Shown here piece after piece: positions 1-7,926 of a stretch of DNA of 43,119 nt (its first letter is position 1; each line of letters starts with the position of its first letter). Under the pieces are notes generated by a model. The model had not been told where the DNA came from. It saw only the letters and a list, made by a program, of their open reading frames with translations, and made no database searches. The position numbers and the translations under genes were made by a program. The stretch comes from DATLWN01 sp964422615 (GTDB lineage Bacteria > Pseudomonadota > Zetaproteobacteria > Mariprofundales > Mariprofundaceae). The stretch is from contig CAYRBJ010000014.1 in NCBI GenBank assembly GCA_964422615.1, forward strand, positions 1-43,119. Reading direction: 5' to 3'.

Positions 1-53
1 TCAACCTCGTGCTCCTCGATCATCTCAAATACTTTCTTCACATCTTTATTCAC
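1..53 (-). CDS. glnA: glutamine synthetase, 5' end only (cut by window edge)
   Basis: Only the first 17 codons are in the window. From a GTG start at 53 they read V-N-K-D-V-K-K-V-F-E-M-I-E-E-H-E-V, which matches the usual type I glutamine synthetase N-terminus (KxVFxMIxExxV). A good ribosome site, AGGAGAGG, lies 6-13 bases upstream of the GTG. The gene follows glnB on the same strand, a classic pairing: PII controls glutamine synthetase activity through adenylylation. The identity rests on a short stretch plus context, so it is likely but not proven. Confidence 0.75.
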   Translation of the reverse strand, partial: MNKDVKKVFEMIEEHEV

Positions 54-163
54 GGCTTTCCTCTCCTCGCTGAATTCAGGCCCTGGCCCGGAAAAAATAT
101 GACGCACGATGGTGTCACGGACATACACCCCACGCAAGCGACCGGGGGTCGGTACGGCAGGCC

Positions 164-502
164 CTAGAGGGCTTCCTCATCGGTCTCGCCGGTGCGGATG
201 CGCACCACATGCTCGACCGGCAGCACAAATATCTTGCCGTCGCCGACCTTGCCGGTGGCGGCTACCCGACGGATCGCCTCAATCACCACATCGGCATTGT
301 CGGAGGGTACCACCACCTCGATCTTCACCTTGGGCAGGAAATCCACGACATACTCGGCACCGCGGTACAGCTCGGTGTGCCCCTTCTGCCTCCCGTAGCC
401 CTTGACCTCGATGACGGTCATGCCGTGTACGCCGACCTGTTCCAGCGCATCCTTCACATCATCAAGCTTGAACGGCTTGATGATCGCCTCAATCTTCTTC
501 AT
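164..502 (-). CDS. glnB: nitrogen regulatory protein PII
   Basis: This is a 112-residue PII signal protein, the normal family length. It senses 2-oxoglutarate, ATP/ADP and, through uridylylation, glutamine status, and it controls GlnE/GlnA and NtrB in the cytoplasm. The N-terminus MKKIEAIIKPFKLDDVKDAL is canonical. The T-loop has the uridylylation tyrosine at position 51 in RGAEY, and the C-terminal signature GKIFVLPVEHVVRIRTGE is present. Residue 54 is Asp, as in GlnB, rather than the Asn usual in GlnK, and no amtB is adjacent. It lies 9 bases after nadE and 110 bases before glnA, so it is probably cotranscribed with both. Confidence 0.95.
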   Translation of the reverse strand: MKKIEAIIKPFKLDDVKDALEQVGVHGMTVIEVKGYGRQKGHTELYRGAEYVVDFLPKVKIEVVVPSDNADVVIEAIRRVAATGKVGDGKIFVLPVEHVVRIRTGETDEEAL

Positions 503-511
503 GCCTGCCCC

Positions 512-2116
512 CTATTCACGAAATGCATGCGTGATCGGATAGCGCCGATCCCGGCCGAAAGCGCGCGGTGTGATTTTCACGCCCGGAGGCGCCTGCCGAC
601 GCTTGTATTCGGCCGCATGCACCATGCGCACGATACGCCGAACCTCGTCGACGGGGAAGCCGCGCGCCGCGATCTGCTCCACGCTCTGCCTGCCTTCGAT
701 GGTGGCAGACAGGATGGCGTCGAGCACCGGGTAGGCGGGAAGCGAATCCGCATCCTTCTGGTCCGCGCGCAGTTCCGCTGAGGGCTCCTTGGTGATCGAG
801 TTGCGCGGAATGCGCTCCTGCTGGCGGTTGATCCATTCCGCCAGTTCGTATACCTCGGTCTTGTATACATCCTTCAGCACCGCGAAACCGCCGGCCATAT
901 CACCGTACAGCGTGGCATAGCCGACCGCCATCTCCGACTTGTTGCCGGTGGTCAGCAGCATGCGCCCCGTCTTGTTGCTGATGGCCATCTGCAACAAGCC
1001 ACGAATACGGGCCTGGATGTTCTCCTCGGTCGCATCGGGCTGCGCCCTGCCCCATGCCGCAAACACCGGGGCCAGCAACTCCTCCGTCGCCTTCACCGGA
1101 GCCTCGATCGGCAACGTCACCGTTTCGATGCCGAGGTTTCGTGCCAGTTCCTCCGCATCGCGGATGCTGTGGCTGCTGGAATAGCGCGAGGGCATCAGCA
1201 CACCGAGCACGTTCCCGGCCCCCAGTGCATCCACCGCCAGCACCGCCGTCACGGCCGAATCGATGCCGCCGGAAAGGCCAAGCAGGACCTGGGTGCAGCC
1301 GTTCCTGAGTACATAATCACGGATACCAAGCACCAGGGCGGCATAGATCTGCGCCACCCGCTCCGGGATCGGAGCCATCTCCGCCTGCCCCGGACAAGCC
1401 AAATCGACGATCAGTTCCGACTCCTCGAACAGCGGTGCTCGGCCGAGCAGTTCCCCGGCCGGACCCATCACGTGCGAGCCGCCGTCGAACACCACCTCGT
1501 CCTGGCCACCGACCGGATTGACGTAGGCCAACGGTACCCCGAACTCGGCGGCACGCCGACGGATCAGGTCCTCGCGTTCATCCTGCTTGCCGACATGGAA
1601 CGGTGAGGCATTGAGATTGACGCGTATATCGCAGCCATGGGCCACGCTCTTGTGGGCCAGATCATCATGCCACAGGTCCTCACAGATGCCGATGCCGATG
1701 CGCCAGTCGCGATAGCGATAGACATCCGCATCGCTGGTACCGGGCTCGAAGTAGCGCCGCTCGTCGAACACGCCGTAGTTCGGCAATGCCCGCTTGTCAT
1801 AGATGCCCAGGATTTCGCCGTCCGCGGCCAGCACGGCGCTGTTGCGCAGTCCGCCCCCAACCCGCCGGGGGAAGCCGAACACGGCCGCCATGCGGCCGGT
1901 CGCCCCGATCAGGCGGGAAACCTCGCGCTCCACGGCATCCATGAAGGCGGGGCGCAATAGCAGATCCTCGGGTGGATAGCCGGTCACGGCCAACTCCGGA
2001 AACACCGCCAGATCGCAACCGGCGGCCTCGGCACGCGCCAAGGCCGCCACGATGCGCTCTCCGTTCCCTGACATGTCGCCGACACGCGATGCCATCTGCA
2101 CCAGCATCAGCTTCAT
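512..2116 (-). CDS. nadE: NAD+ synthase, glutamine-hydrolysing
   Basis: This cytoplasmic enzyme amidates deamido-NAD to NAD+ with ammonia taken from glutamine. The N-terminal nitrilase-type glutaminase domain shows the Glu-Lys-Cys triad: E41 in FPELAVTGYPP, K108 in YDKRALPNYGVFDE and C145 in GICEDLWHD. The C-terminal synthetase domain has the PP-loop SGGIDSA at residues 282-288. The 534-residue length fits the two-domain bacterial type. I chose the ATG at 2116 because it overlaps the queA stop as ATGA and has a G-rich ribosome site. The frame is open 8 codons further upstream, but that N-terminus (MAQSGGGS) is not family-like. The second step of NAD synthesis, nadC, lies nearby on the other strand. 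Confidence 0.95.
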   Translation of the reverse strand: MKLMLVQMASRVGDMSGNGERIVAALARAEAAGCDLAVFPELAVTGYPPEDLLLRPAFMDAVEREVSRLIGATGRMAAVFGFPRRVGGGLRNSAVLAADGEILGIYDKRALPNYGVFDERRYFEPGTSDADVYRYRDWRIGIGICEDLWHDDLAHKSVAHGCDIRVNLNASPFHVGKQDEREDLIRRRAAEFGVPLAYVNPVGGQDEVVFDGGSHVMGPAGELLGRAPLFEESELIVDLACPGQAEMAPIPERVAQIYAALVLGIRDYVLRNGCTQVLLGLSGGIDSAVTAVLAVDALGAGNVLGVLMPSRYSSSHSIRDAEELARNLGIETVTLPIEAPVKATEELLAPVFAAWGRAQPDATEENIQARIRGLLQMAISNKTGRMLLTTGNKSEMAVGYATLYGDMAGGFAVLKDVYKTEVYELAEWINRQQERIPRNSITKEPSAELRADQKDADSLPAYPVLDAILSATIEGRQSVEQIAARGFPVDEVRRIVRMVHAAEYKRRQAPPGVKITPRAFGRDRRYPITHAFRE

Positions 2117-3150
2117 ACTCCCCCCTCCGCTTTGTGCCACGAAACCAGCATGGCATCGCCATACGAATAGAATCGGTATCCCACCGCCATCGCATGCGCA
2201 TAGGCCGCGAGTAGGCGATCCCGGCCGATCATGGCCGCCACCAGCATCAACAGGGTCGAGCGCGGCAGATGGAAATTGGTCAGCAGGGCGTCCACCACCC
2301 TAAACCGGTAGCCGGGATAAATGAATATGTCCGTCCGGCCGCTTCCTGCCGCTATCCCACCACCGGAAGCCGCCGCTTCCAACGCCCGCAGGGCGGTGGT
2401 ACCGACAGCCACGATGCGCCGCCCCTGGCGGCGGGCGTCACGGATCAGCGCCGCCGTGGTCTGCGGAATATCGAAAGCCTCGCTGTGCATGCGGTGATCC
2501 TCGATGCGCTCCACCTGCACCGGCTGGAACGTGCCCGGACCGACGTGCAGGGTCAGGTGCGCGAAGCTGGCGCCTGCCGCTCGCATTGCCTGCATCAGCG
2601 CCTCGGTCAGATGCAGGCCGGCCGTGGGTGCCGCTACCGCCCCCGGCTGTGTTGCAAACACCGTCTGGTAACGTTCGCGATCGGCGGTGGCGTCCGCCCG
2701 CTGGATGTAGGGGGGAAGCGGCATGTGACCGTGCGCCTCGACGGCGGTCGGCACATCGGAGGCAAACAGGCGCAGGCGCACCTGTTTACCCTCGCGACCC
2801 AGGATCTCGGCCGAGAAGTCATCCGCGATATCGATGCGCTCACCCATCCGCAACGGCTTGTTGGCGCGCGCCCACGCCAGCCAGACATCGGGGCCGCCTG
2901 CCGGCTCGAGCAACAATAATTCGACCCGTCCGCCAGATTTCTTCGTTCCCAGCAGGCGGGCCGGAATCACCCGGGTGTCGTTCAGCACCCACACATCCCC
3001 GGGATGGACAAGAGATGGCAACTCACGCATGCAGCGGTCTGCGAAAGAGTCGCCGGTCAGATCGAGAAGGCGGGAGGCATCGCGCTCGGGCAGTGGATGC
3101 TGGGCGATCAGGGATTCCGGCAGATCAAAATCGAAATCGTCGAGGCGCAT
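2113..3150 (-). CDS. queA: tRNA preQ1(34) S-adenosylmethionine ribosyltransferase-isomerase
   Basis: QueA transfers and isomerises the ribosyl part of SAM onto preQ1 in tRNA to give epoxyqueuosine. The 345-residue protein opens with MRLDDFDFDLPESLIAQHP, the family N-terminus. It also carries the family motifs VLNDTRVIPARLLG, TAGLHLTE, HVGPGTFQPV, HSEAFDIP and TNFHLPRSTLLMLVAA. The ATG at 3150 matches the family start; the frame also opens three codons earlier at a TTG, which is less likely. Its stop overlaps the nadE start (ATGA). No tgt gene follows it here, although that is the common neighbour. Confidence 0.95.
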   Translation of the reverse strand: MRLDDFDFDLPESLIAQHPLPERDASRLLDLTGDSFADRCMRELPSLVHPGDVWVLNDTRVIPARLLGTKKSGGRVELLLLEPAGGPDVWLAWARANKPLRMGERIDIADDFSAEILGREGKQVRLRLFASDVPTAVEAHGHMPLPPYIQRADATADRERYQTVFATQPGAVAAPTAGLHLTEALMQAMRAAGASFAHLTLHVGPGTFQPVQVERIEDHRMHSEAFDIPQTTAALIRDARRQGRRIVAVGTTALRALEAAASGGGIAAGSGRTDIFIYPGYRFRVVDALLTNFHLPRSTLLMLVAAMIGRDRLLAAYAHAMAVGYRFYSYGDAMLVSWHKAEGGV

Positions 3151-3211
3151 GCGCGGCAAGCTACACCAATGCCGCCGGCGTAAACACGCGCCGCAATGTG
3201 GGGAACGGGAC

Positions 3212-3880
3212 CTACGCGATCGTCTTCACCCCTTCGGGGGTCCCCATTAGAACAGTATGTGCCCCCTGCAGCGAGAAAATACCGTTGGTCACCACGCCGG
3301 GAACATTGTTCAGATGTTCCTCCATGTTCCTGGGATCGGTGATGGCGAGGCCGTGCACGTCCAGGATGAGATTGCCGTTGTCGGTGGTGAAGCCCTCGCG
3401 CAGCCTCGGTTCTCCCCCCAGCTTGCGTGCCTCGGCCGCCACCAGTTCGCGCGCCATCGGGATGACCTCGATCGGCAGCGGGAAGGCCCCGAGCACATCG
3501 ACCTGCTTGGTTTCGTCCACGATGCACACGAAGCGCTTCGAGGCCGCGGCCACGATCTTCTCGCGCGTCAGCGCCCCGCCGCCGCCCTTGATCAGGTTCC
3601 GGCCCGGATCAAATTCATCGGCACCATCGATGTATACGGACAGCGACGATGCTTGGGTGAGCGCCTCGTTCAGATCCAGCACCCGGATGCCATGGGCGGC
3701 CAGACGCTCGGCCGTGGCATTCGAACTGGCCACCGCCCCCAGGATACTTCCCTTGATACCGGCCAGGGCATCGATGAACTTGTTGGCCGTCGAACCGGTG
3801 CCTACGCCGACAATGGTCCCTTCCTCGACATAGGCAAGCGCAGCCTCGGCCACCTTCTGTTTCATTTCGTCCTGGGTCAT
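3212..3880 (-). CDS. rpiA: ribose-5-phosphate isomerase A
   Basis: RpiA interconverts ribose 5-phosphate and ribulose 5-phosphate in the pentose phosphate pathway. The 222-residue length is typical. Visible motifs are the phosphate-binding GTGSTA (residues 27-32), DGADE (85-89) and KGGGGALTREK (98-108). The last carries the lysine and the general-base glutamate equivalent to E. coli Lys94 and Glu103. The start at 3880 is an ATG preceded by a G-rich ribosome site (AAAGGGGGGAA). It heads the minus-strand rpiA-queA-nadE-glnB-glnA run and is divergent from the membrane protein starting at 3968, with 87 bases between them for both promoters. Confidence 0.96.
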   Translation of the reverse strand: MTQDEMKQKVAEAALAYVEEGTIVGVGTGSTANKFIDALAGIKGSILGAVASSNATAERLAAHGIRVLDLNEALTQASSLSVYIDGADEFDPGRNLIKGGGGALTREKIVAAASKRFVCIVDETKQVDVLGAFPLPIEVIPMARELVAAEARKLGGEPRLREGFTTDNGNLILDVHGLAITDPRNMEEHLNNVPGVVTNGIFSLQGAHTVLMGTPEGVKTIA

Positions 3881-3967
3881 GCCGTTCCCCCCTTTTACGC
3901 TCTGGGCAGAGGTTAGACGATCCGCCGGTGACTTTCAGCACCCAAGCCGCTCCGATAGTCTTGCCCC

Positions 3968-4678
3968 ATGAATCACCCTCCCCAGCCCGTGGACCTGGTG
4001 CTGACCACCATCGTGGCGGTGGGCATGCTGCAGGTGGCCTGGCTATCGGTGGCTTTGTTCCGTCGGCGGGTGGCGCGTGACACCATCCAGAAGAGCATAC
4101 CGCCGCTGTTCGCCATCTGGGTCGTTGTGTGGCCTGTCTACCACGATCCGCGCTGGATATGGGCGGGCATCGGCGTGCTTGCCTGCTTCGTGCTGCTACC
4201 ACTGCTGCTACGGCGGCCATTCTGGCGGGATCTGCGCCGGGCCTGGGCCGCGTCTCCGTCGCCGATCGATTACCGGCTGAAGAATCCGATCCCGTTCTGG
4301 CCCTTCGCCTTCTTCGTCGCCACCCTCGGCATCGCCGCCGCCCTGTTCCAGTCGATCCCGGAATTCGGTCTGGGCATCGCCCTGACCGTGTGCCTGGCGC
4401 AGCCCGCGGCCGCCTGGCTGGACCATTTCGGCTTTCTCCCCCTAGGGTTCCCGGCGCATCCGCAACAAACACTGCCGGGACATCTGCTGCTGGTGCTCGC
4501 CGCAGCCGGCCTGTGTAGCTGGAGCGTGCACGTCTACCACGGTATCGCCTGGCAACCGCTGTTGCTTGCCACGTCGGTGGCTGGCATCGCCGCCTCCCTT
4601 GCCCGTGCCCTGGTGCCGGGTGGCTGGAACCAGCCGGCCGTGGCAGCCGCCATGGGCGTCGTCCTGTGGTTGCTCTAG
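3968..4678 (+). CDS. membrane protein, possibly dolichol/phytol-kinase-like (CTP-dependent)
   Basis: This 236-residue, very hydrophobic protein has about seven predicted membrane spans, with a basic stretch (RRPFWRDLRRAW) near residue 80. I do not recognise a firm family. The C-terminal half follows the order seen in dolichol kinase/phytol kinase/DGK1-type enzymes: a small-residue helix, a HFGFLPLGFP stretch, then QTLPGH where those enzymes have KTxxG, and an ending like xxNxxVPLxxxxxLWLL (here WNQPAVAAAMGVVLWLL). Key acidic residues of that family (GDxxA, and the DN before VPL) are not clearly present, so it may be a divergent or inactive relative. It lies 9 bases before nadC and is probably cotranscribed with it. 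No clear ribosome site precedes the ATG. Confidence 0.6.
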   Translation: MNHPPQPVDLVLTTIVAVGMLQVAWLSVALFRRRVARDTIQKSIPPLFAIWVVVWPVYHDPRWIWAGIGVLACFVLLPLLLRRPFWRDLRRAWAASPSPIDYRLKNPIPFWPFAFFVATLGIAAALFQSIPEFGLGIALTVCLAQPAAAWLDHFGFLPLGFPAHPQQTLPGHLLLVLAAAGLCSWSVHVYHGIAWQPLLLATSVAGIAASLARALVPGGWNQPAVAAAMGVVLWLL

Positions 4679-4687
4679 GATAACCGC

Positions 4688-5500
4688 ATGCACGAGCTGA
4701 TCCGCACCGCCCTGGCTGAGGATGCCGCCTTTAACGATCTCACGGCCATGGCAACAATCCCTGAAGGGCAACGGGGTACGGCAGCAATCCACGCCAAGGC
4801 CGCTGGCATCCTGTCGGGTATTGCCGTGGCCACCGAGGTGTTCCGGCAAATGGGTGACGGCATCGACATGCATTGGCACAGGCACGACAGCGAACCGGTG
4901 CACAGCGGCGATCGCATCTGTGAACTCGCAGGCCCGTTGCGCTCCTTGCTGGCGGCCGAACGCACGGCCCTGAACTTTCTGCAGCACCTGTCGGGGATCG
5001 CCACCGCCACCCACGCCTATGTGCAGGCCGTTGCCGGCAGTGACTGCGCCATCTTTGATACCCGCAAGACCACGCCCGGGCTCAGGATGCTCGAAAAACA
5101 GGCGGTGATGCATGGCGGCGGGCACAATCACCGCATGGACCTGGCCGGCGGGCTGCTGATCAAGGAGAACCACATCGCCGCCTGCGGCTCACTGCACCAA
5201 GCTGTGCTGGCCTGCCGTAATATCGCCAATGCCCCGTGGGTGGAGGTCGAGTGCGAAACCCTGGAGCAGGTACGGGAAGCGGTCGAAGCCGAACCGGACA
5301 TCATCCTGCTCGACAACATGACGCCGGAAATGGTGCGCCAGGCCCGTACCCTGATCCCGCGCAGCATCGTCATCGAGGCATCCGGCGGTATCACCCTGGC
5401 CAATGCCCGCGCTTACGCCGAAGCCGGGGCCGACCGTCTGGCCATCGGCGCCATTACCCATTCGGCCCCGGCGCTCGATTTGTCGATGCGGGTGAACTGA
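4688..5500 (+). CDS. nadC: nicotinate-nucleotide pyrophosphorylase (quinolinate phosphoribosyltransferase)
   Basis: NadC makes nicotinate mononucleotide from quinolinate and PRPP, committing carbon to NAD. The 270-residue length is normal. It begins LIRTALAEDAAFNDLTAMAT, the family opening, and contains AERTALNFLQHLSGIAT, DTRKTTPGLRMLEK and GGGHNHRMDLAGGLLIKENH. These hold the Arg, Lys and His residues that bind quinolinate and PRPP. The C-terminal barrel has EVECETLEQV, DIILLDNM and IEASGGITLANARAYAEAGADRL in shorter runs. An AGGA ribosome site lies before the ATG. It is followed after 2 bases by birA. nadE, for the last step of NAD synthesis, is on the other strand nearby. Confidence 0.96.
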   Translation: MHELIRTALAEDAAFNDLTAMATIPEGQRGTAAIHAKAAGILSGIAVATEVFRQMGDGIDMHWHRHDSEPVHSGDRICELAGPLRSLLAAERTALNFLQHLSGIATATHAYVQAVAGSDCAIFDTRKTTPGLRMLEKQAVMHGGGHNHRMDLAGGLLIKENHIAACGSLHQAVLACRNIANAPWVEVECETLEQVREAVEAEPDIILLDNMTPEMVRQARTLIPRSIVIEASGGITLANARAYAEAGADRLAIGAITHSAPALDLSMRVN

Positions 5501-5502
5501 GC

Positions 5503-6486
5503 ATGAACCACCCGCTTCAGGAAAAAATCCTGACCCGTCTGTCTGGAGGCACCGGGCCCGTATCCGGCCATAACCTGGCCGCTGAACTGGGGCTCAGCCG
5601 CACGGCGGTGTGGAAACACGTGCAGGCCCTGCGTCGGCAGGGTATCCGCATCCGTTCCGAGGCAGGTCGCGGCTACGTGATGGAATCGGACCGCTTCACC
5701 GCCCAGGCATTAACCATGCACCTGGAACTCGATCCGCCCACGCGCATCGGGCACCGTATCCGCTGCCTGGAGAATGTCGATTCGACCAACCTGGAGGTGC
5801 TGCGGGCGGCCGATGCCGGCGAGCCGGAAGGCCTGGTGATCATCGCCGAACAACAGCAGCAGGGACGCGGGCGCCTCGGCCGCACCTGGCACACCATGGC
5901 CGATGACGCCCTGGCCATGTCCGTGCTGATGCGCCCGTCGCTGCCACCGGAGCGCGTGCCCCAGATACCGTTGGTGGTCGGTGTGGCCCTGTACGAGGCC
6001 TTCAGGGACCTCGGGGCCGAGGTGGCCATCAAGTGGCCCAACGATATCCTGCACCGCGGCGCCAAGCTGGCAGGCATCCTGACCGAGATGCGCGCCGAAC
6101 CCGGCCACGTGCAGGCGGTGGTGGCCGGCATCGGCATCAACATCCGCCATCCGGCAGACGGCTGGCCGGATGACATCCATCAGGCGGTGACCGATCTGTC
6201 CACTGCGGCCCGCAGGCCACTGCGCCGACTGGACGTCGCCGAACGGGTGATCCGCAACCTGGACGCCTGCTATGCGATGTACCTGCACGAGGGCTTTGAC
6301 CCGCTTCGCGACAGATGGTGGGCCGCCCATGCCGCCCGTGGCACCCAGGTGCGTGTCCACAACGGCTCCGGCTATGTGCAGGGCACGGCCATCGCCATCG
6401 ATCACGACGGTGCCCTGCTACTCTCCACGGATGGCGACACCCGGCGTATCATTGCCGGTGATCTCGAACTGATGGGAGCGCCCTGA
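5503..6486 (+). CDS. birA: biotin-[acetyl-CoA carboxylase] ligase and biotin operon repressor
   Basis: BirA activates biotin to biotinyl-AMP and attaches it to the biotin carrier protein. The bifunctional form also represses biotin genes. The 327-residue protein has an N-terminal winged-helix region (about 5-60: LAAELGLSRTAVWKHVQALR), then the ligase domain with the adenylate-binding GRGRLGRTW at 121-129 and KWPNDI at 177-182. The C-terminal SH3-like cap is also present. The HTH means it is the regulatory type. The ATG at 5503 is chosen because the HTH begins directly after it. The frame stays open far upstream through nadC, but only as its shadow. It sits 2 bases after nadC and 1 base before coaX. 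Confidence 0.95.
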   Translation: MNHPLQEKILTRLSGGTGPVSGHNLAAELGLSRTAVWKHVQALRRQGIRIRSEAGRGYVMESDRFTAQALTMHLELDPPTRIGHRIRCLENVDSTNLEVLRAADAGEPEGLVIIAEQQQQGRGRLGRTWHTMADDALAMSVLMRPSLPPERVPQIPLVVGVALYEAFRDLGAEVAIKWPNDILHRGAKLAGILTEMRAEPGHVQAVVAGIGINIRHPADGWPDDIHQAVTDLSTAARRPLRRLDVAERVIRNLDACYAMYLHEGFDPLRDRWWAAHAARGTQVRVHNGSGYVQGTAIAIDHDGALLLSTDGDTRRIIAGDLELMGAP

Positions 6487-6487
6487 C

Positions 6488-7267
6488 ATGTCCGCGTTTC
6501 TGGTCATCGATATTGGCAACACGCAGACCGTATTCGGCCTGTACGAGGATGGCGAGCTGGCCGCCCACTGGCGGCTGTCCAGCGGCAGATACGCCACGCC
6601 GGATGAACTGGCATGGCAACTTTACGGCCTGTTCGAACAGGAGGGGCGGAATCCCAAATGCATCGATGGCATCATGGTGGCCAGTGTCGTGCCTCGGCTG
6701 GATCGCACCCTGACCCAGGCATGCGAGCGCATCTGTGGCCTGACGCCGGCGTTTGTCGGCGAGCCGGAGATCAAGACAGGCATGGCCCTTGACTACAAGA
6801 ATCCGCGTGAGGTGGGAGGGGACCGCATCGTCAACGCTGTGGCCGCCCGCGAGTTCTTCGGCAGTCCGGTCGTCGTCATCGACTGCGGCACCGCCATCAC
6901 CTTCGACATCATCTCTCCCGAGGGGCGCTATGCGGGCGGCCTGATCCTACCGGGTCTGGAAATCGGCCTGACGGCGCTGCACGAACGGGCGGCCAAGCTG
7001 CCGGAGGTCTCGTTCGCGCGCACCGACATGATGATTGGCCGTGACACCGCCACCAGCATGCAGGTGGGAAGCTACTGGGCCGCGGTGGAATCGATCTGTG
7101 GACTGATCCGGCGCATCCAGACCCTGCCCGGCTATCAGGACGTCACCGTTGTCGCCACCGGCGGCATGGTGAACGTGGTCGCTCCCGACATCCGGCAGCT
7201 GAACCACGTGTTTCCCCACCTGACACTCGAAGGCCTGCGGCTGCTGGCCGAAAGGCATTTCGCCTGA
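6488..7267 (+). CDS. coaX: type III pantothenate kinase
   Basis: CoaX phosphorylates pantothenate in the first step of CoA synthesis. The type III enzymes are ASKHA-fold, need a monovalent cation and are not inhibited by CoA. The 259-residue length is typical. Motifs include the N-terminal phosphate loop DIGNTQTVFGLYEDG, the central GGDRIVNAVAA, and the catalytic VIDCGTAITFDIIS. The C-terminal VVATGGMVNVVAPDI also fits. The ATG comes one base after the birA stop, a pairing (birA-coaX) common in Proteobacteria. Its TGA stop overlaps the probable CTG start of the next gene. Confidence 0.96.
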   Translation: MSAFLVIDIGNTQTVFGLYEDGELAAHWRLSSGRYATPDELAWQLYGLFEQEGRNPKCIDGIMVASVVPRLDRTLTQACERICGLTPAFVGEPEIKTGMALDYKNPREVGGDRIVNAVAAREFFGSPVVVIDCGTAITFDIISPEGRYAGGLILPGLEIGLTALHERAAKLPEVSFARTDMMIGRDTATSMQVGSYWAAVESICGLIRRIQTLPGYQDVTVVATGGMVNVVAPDIRQLNHVFPHLTLEGLRLLAERHFA

Positions 7268-7926
7268 ATCCGTCCCGGCGTTCCTGGTTCGGCGCGCTCG
7301 GGCTGGCCATCCTGACCGGGCTGGCTTGGCTCAGCTGGACCCCGCCGCACCCCCCACCCGACCAGTCATCGGTGCACGAGACTCTGCTCAACACCCCGTC
7401 CACGCAGGGAAAACCCGCGTTGTGGCGTGTCGTCACCCGCCGTCTGGTATGGGGACAGGCCGCCAAGGCCATGCAGCAGCGTCTGCAGCAGGCGGGGTTT
7501 TCGCCCATCCTGTTGCAGCGCCGGGAACCTGTGGAGATGCATGCCTTCGATGATGCCACGCTGTACCAGGATTACCCATCGGCAGCCAAGGCGGCCACCG
7601 GATGGCGGAAATCGGGGTTCGATGCCAACGTGATCAAGACAACGGCCGGCTATCTGGTGGGCCTCGGCCGCTTCTTCATCACCTCCTATGCCGAGCAGAT
7701 GCAACAGCGCCTGCAGCGCTCGGGAAGGCATTATCGCTACCAACGGCGCCTGGTGGATATTCCGACCTTCCGTTTCACCTTCCCGCCCGAGGACCATGCC
7801 AAGGCCAGCCGGCTGTGGCAGCAGGTCCAGGACCTGGGCATCGCCGAACCAACCCTGATGCCGGAGTCCCGTTTCGAGCAGATGTTCGAGAACAATCCAC
7901 CCGCTCAGACCACGCCCGCCCACTAA
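7264..7926 (+). CDS. membrane-anchored SPOR-domain protein, probable CTG start
   Basis: The clear coding stretch lies from 7372 (GTG) to the stop. Its residues PALWRVVTRRLVWGQAAKAM and LQQAGFSPILLQRR, with a second alpha/beta unit, resemble a divergent peptidoglycan-binding SPOR fold. A SPOR gene after birA-coaX is a familiar order. The same frame continues upstream through a typical anchor (RRSWFGALGLAILTGLAWLSW) to a CTG at 7264 that overlaps the coaX stop as CTGA. There is no ATG, GTG or TTG between. A GAAAGG ribosome site sits 8 bases before the CTG. From there the protein has 220 residues, with one membrane span at about 8-25 and a proline-rich linker. Function would be in the periplasm, probably at the septum or cell wall. 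The CTG start is an inference. Confidence 0.65.
   Translation: MNPSRRSWFGALGLAILTGLAWLSWTPPHPPPDQSSVHETLLNTPSTQGKPALWRVVTRRLVWGQAAKAMQQRLQQAGFSPILLQRREPVEMHAFDDATLYQDYPSAAKAATGWRKSGFDANVIKTTAGYLVGLGRFFITSYAEQMQQRLQRSGRHYRYQRRLVDIPTFRFTFPPEDHAKASRLWQQVQDLGIAEPTLMPESRFEQMFENNPPAQTTPAH

Noticed and set aside
54..163. Sigma-54 promoter before glnA
   Set aside because: No TGGC-N7-TTGC type element was found in the gap on the minus strand.
2586..3833. Long plus-strand open frame (415 codons) opposite queA and rpiA
   Set aside because: Both genes on the minus strand have clear family motifs. The plus frame has low-complexity Arg/Pro/Ser composition typical of an antisense shadow in GC-rich DNA.
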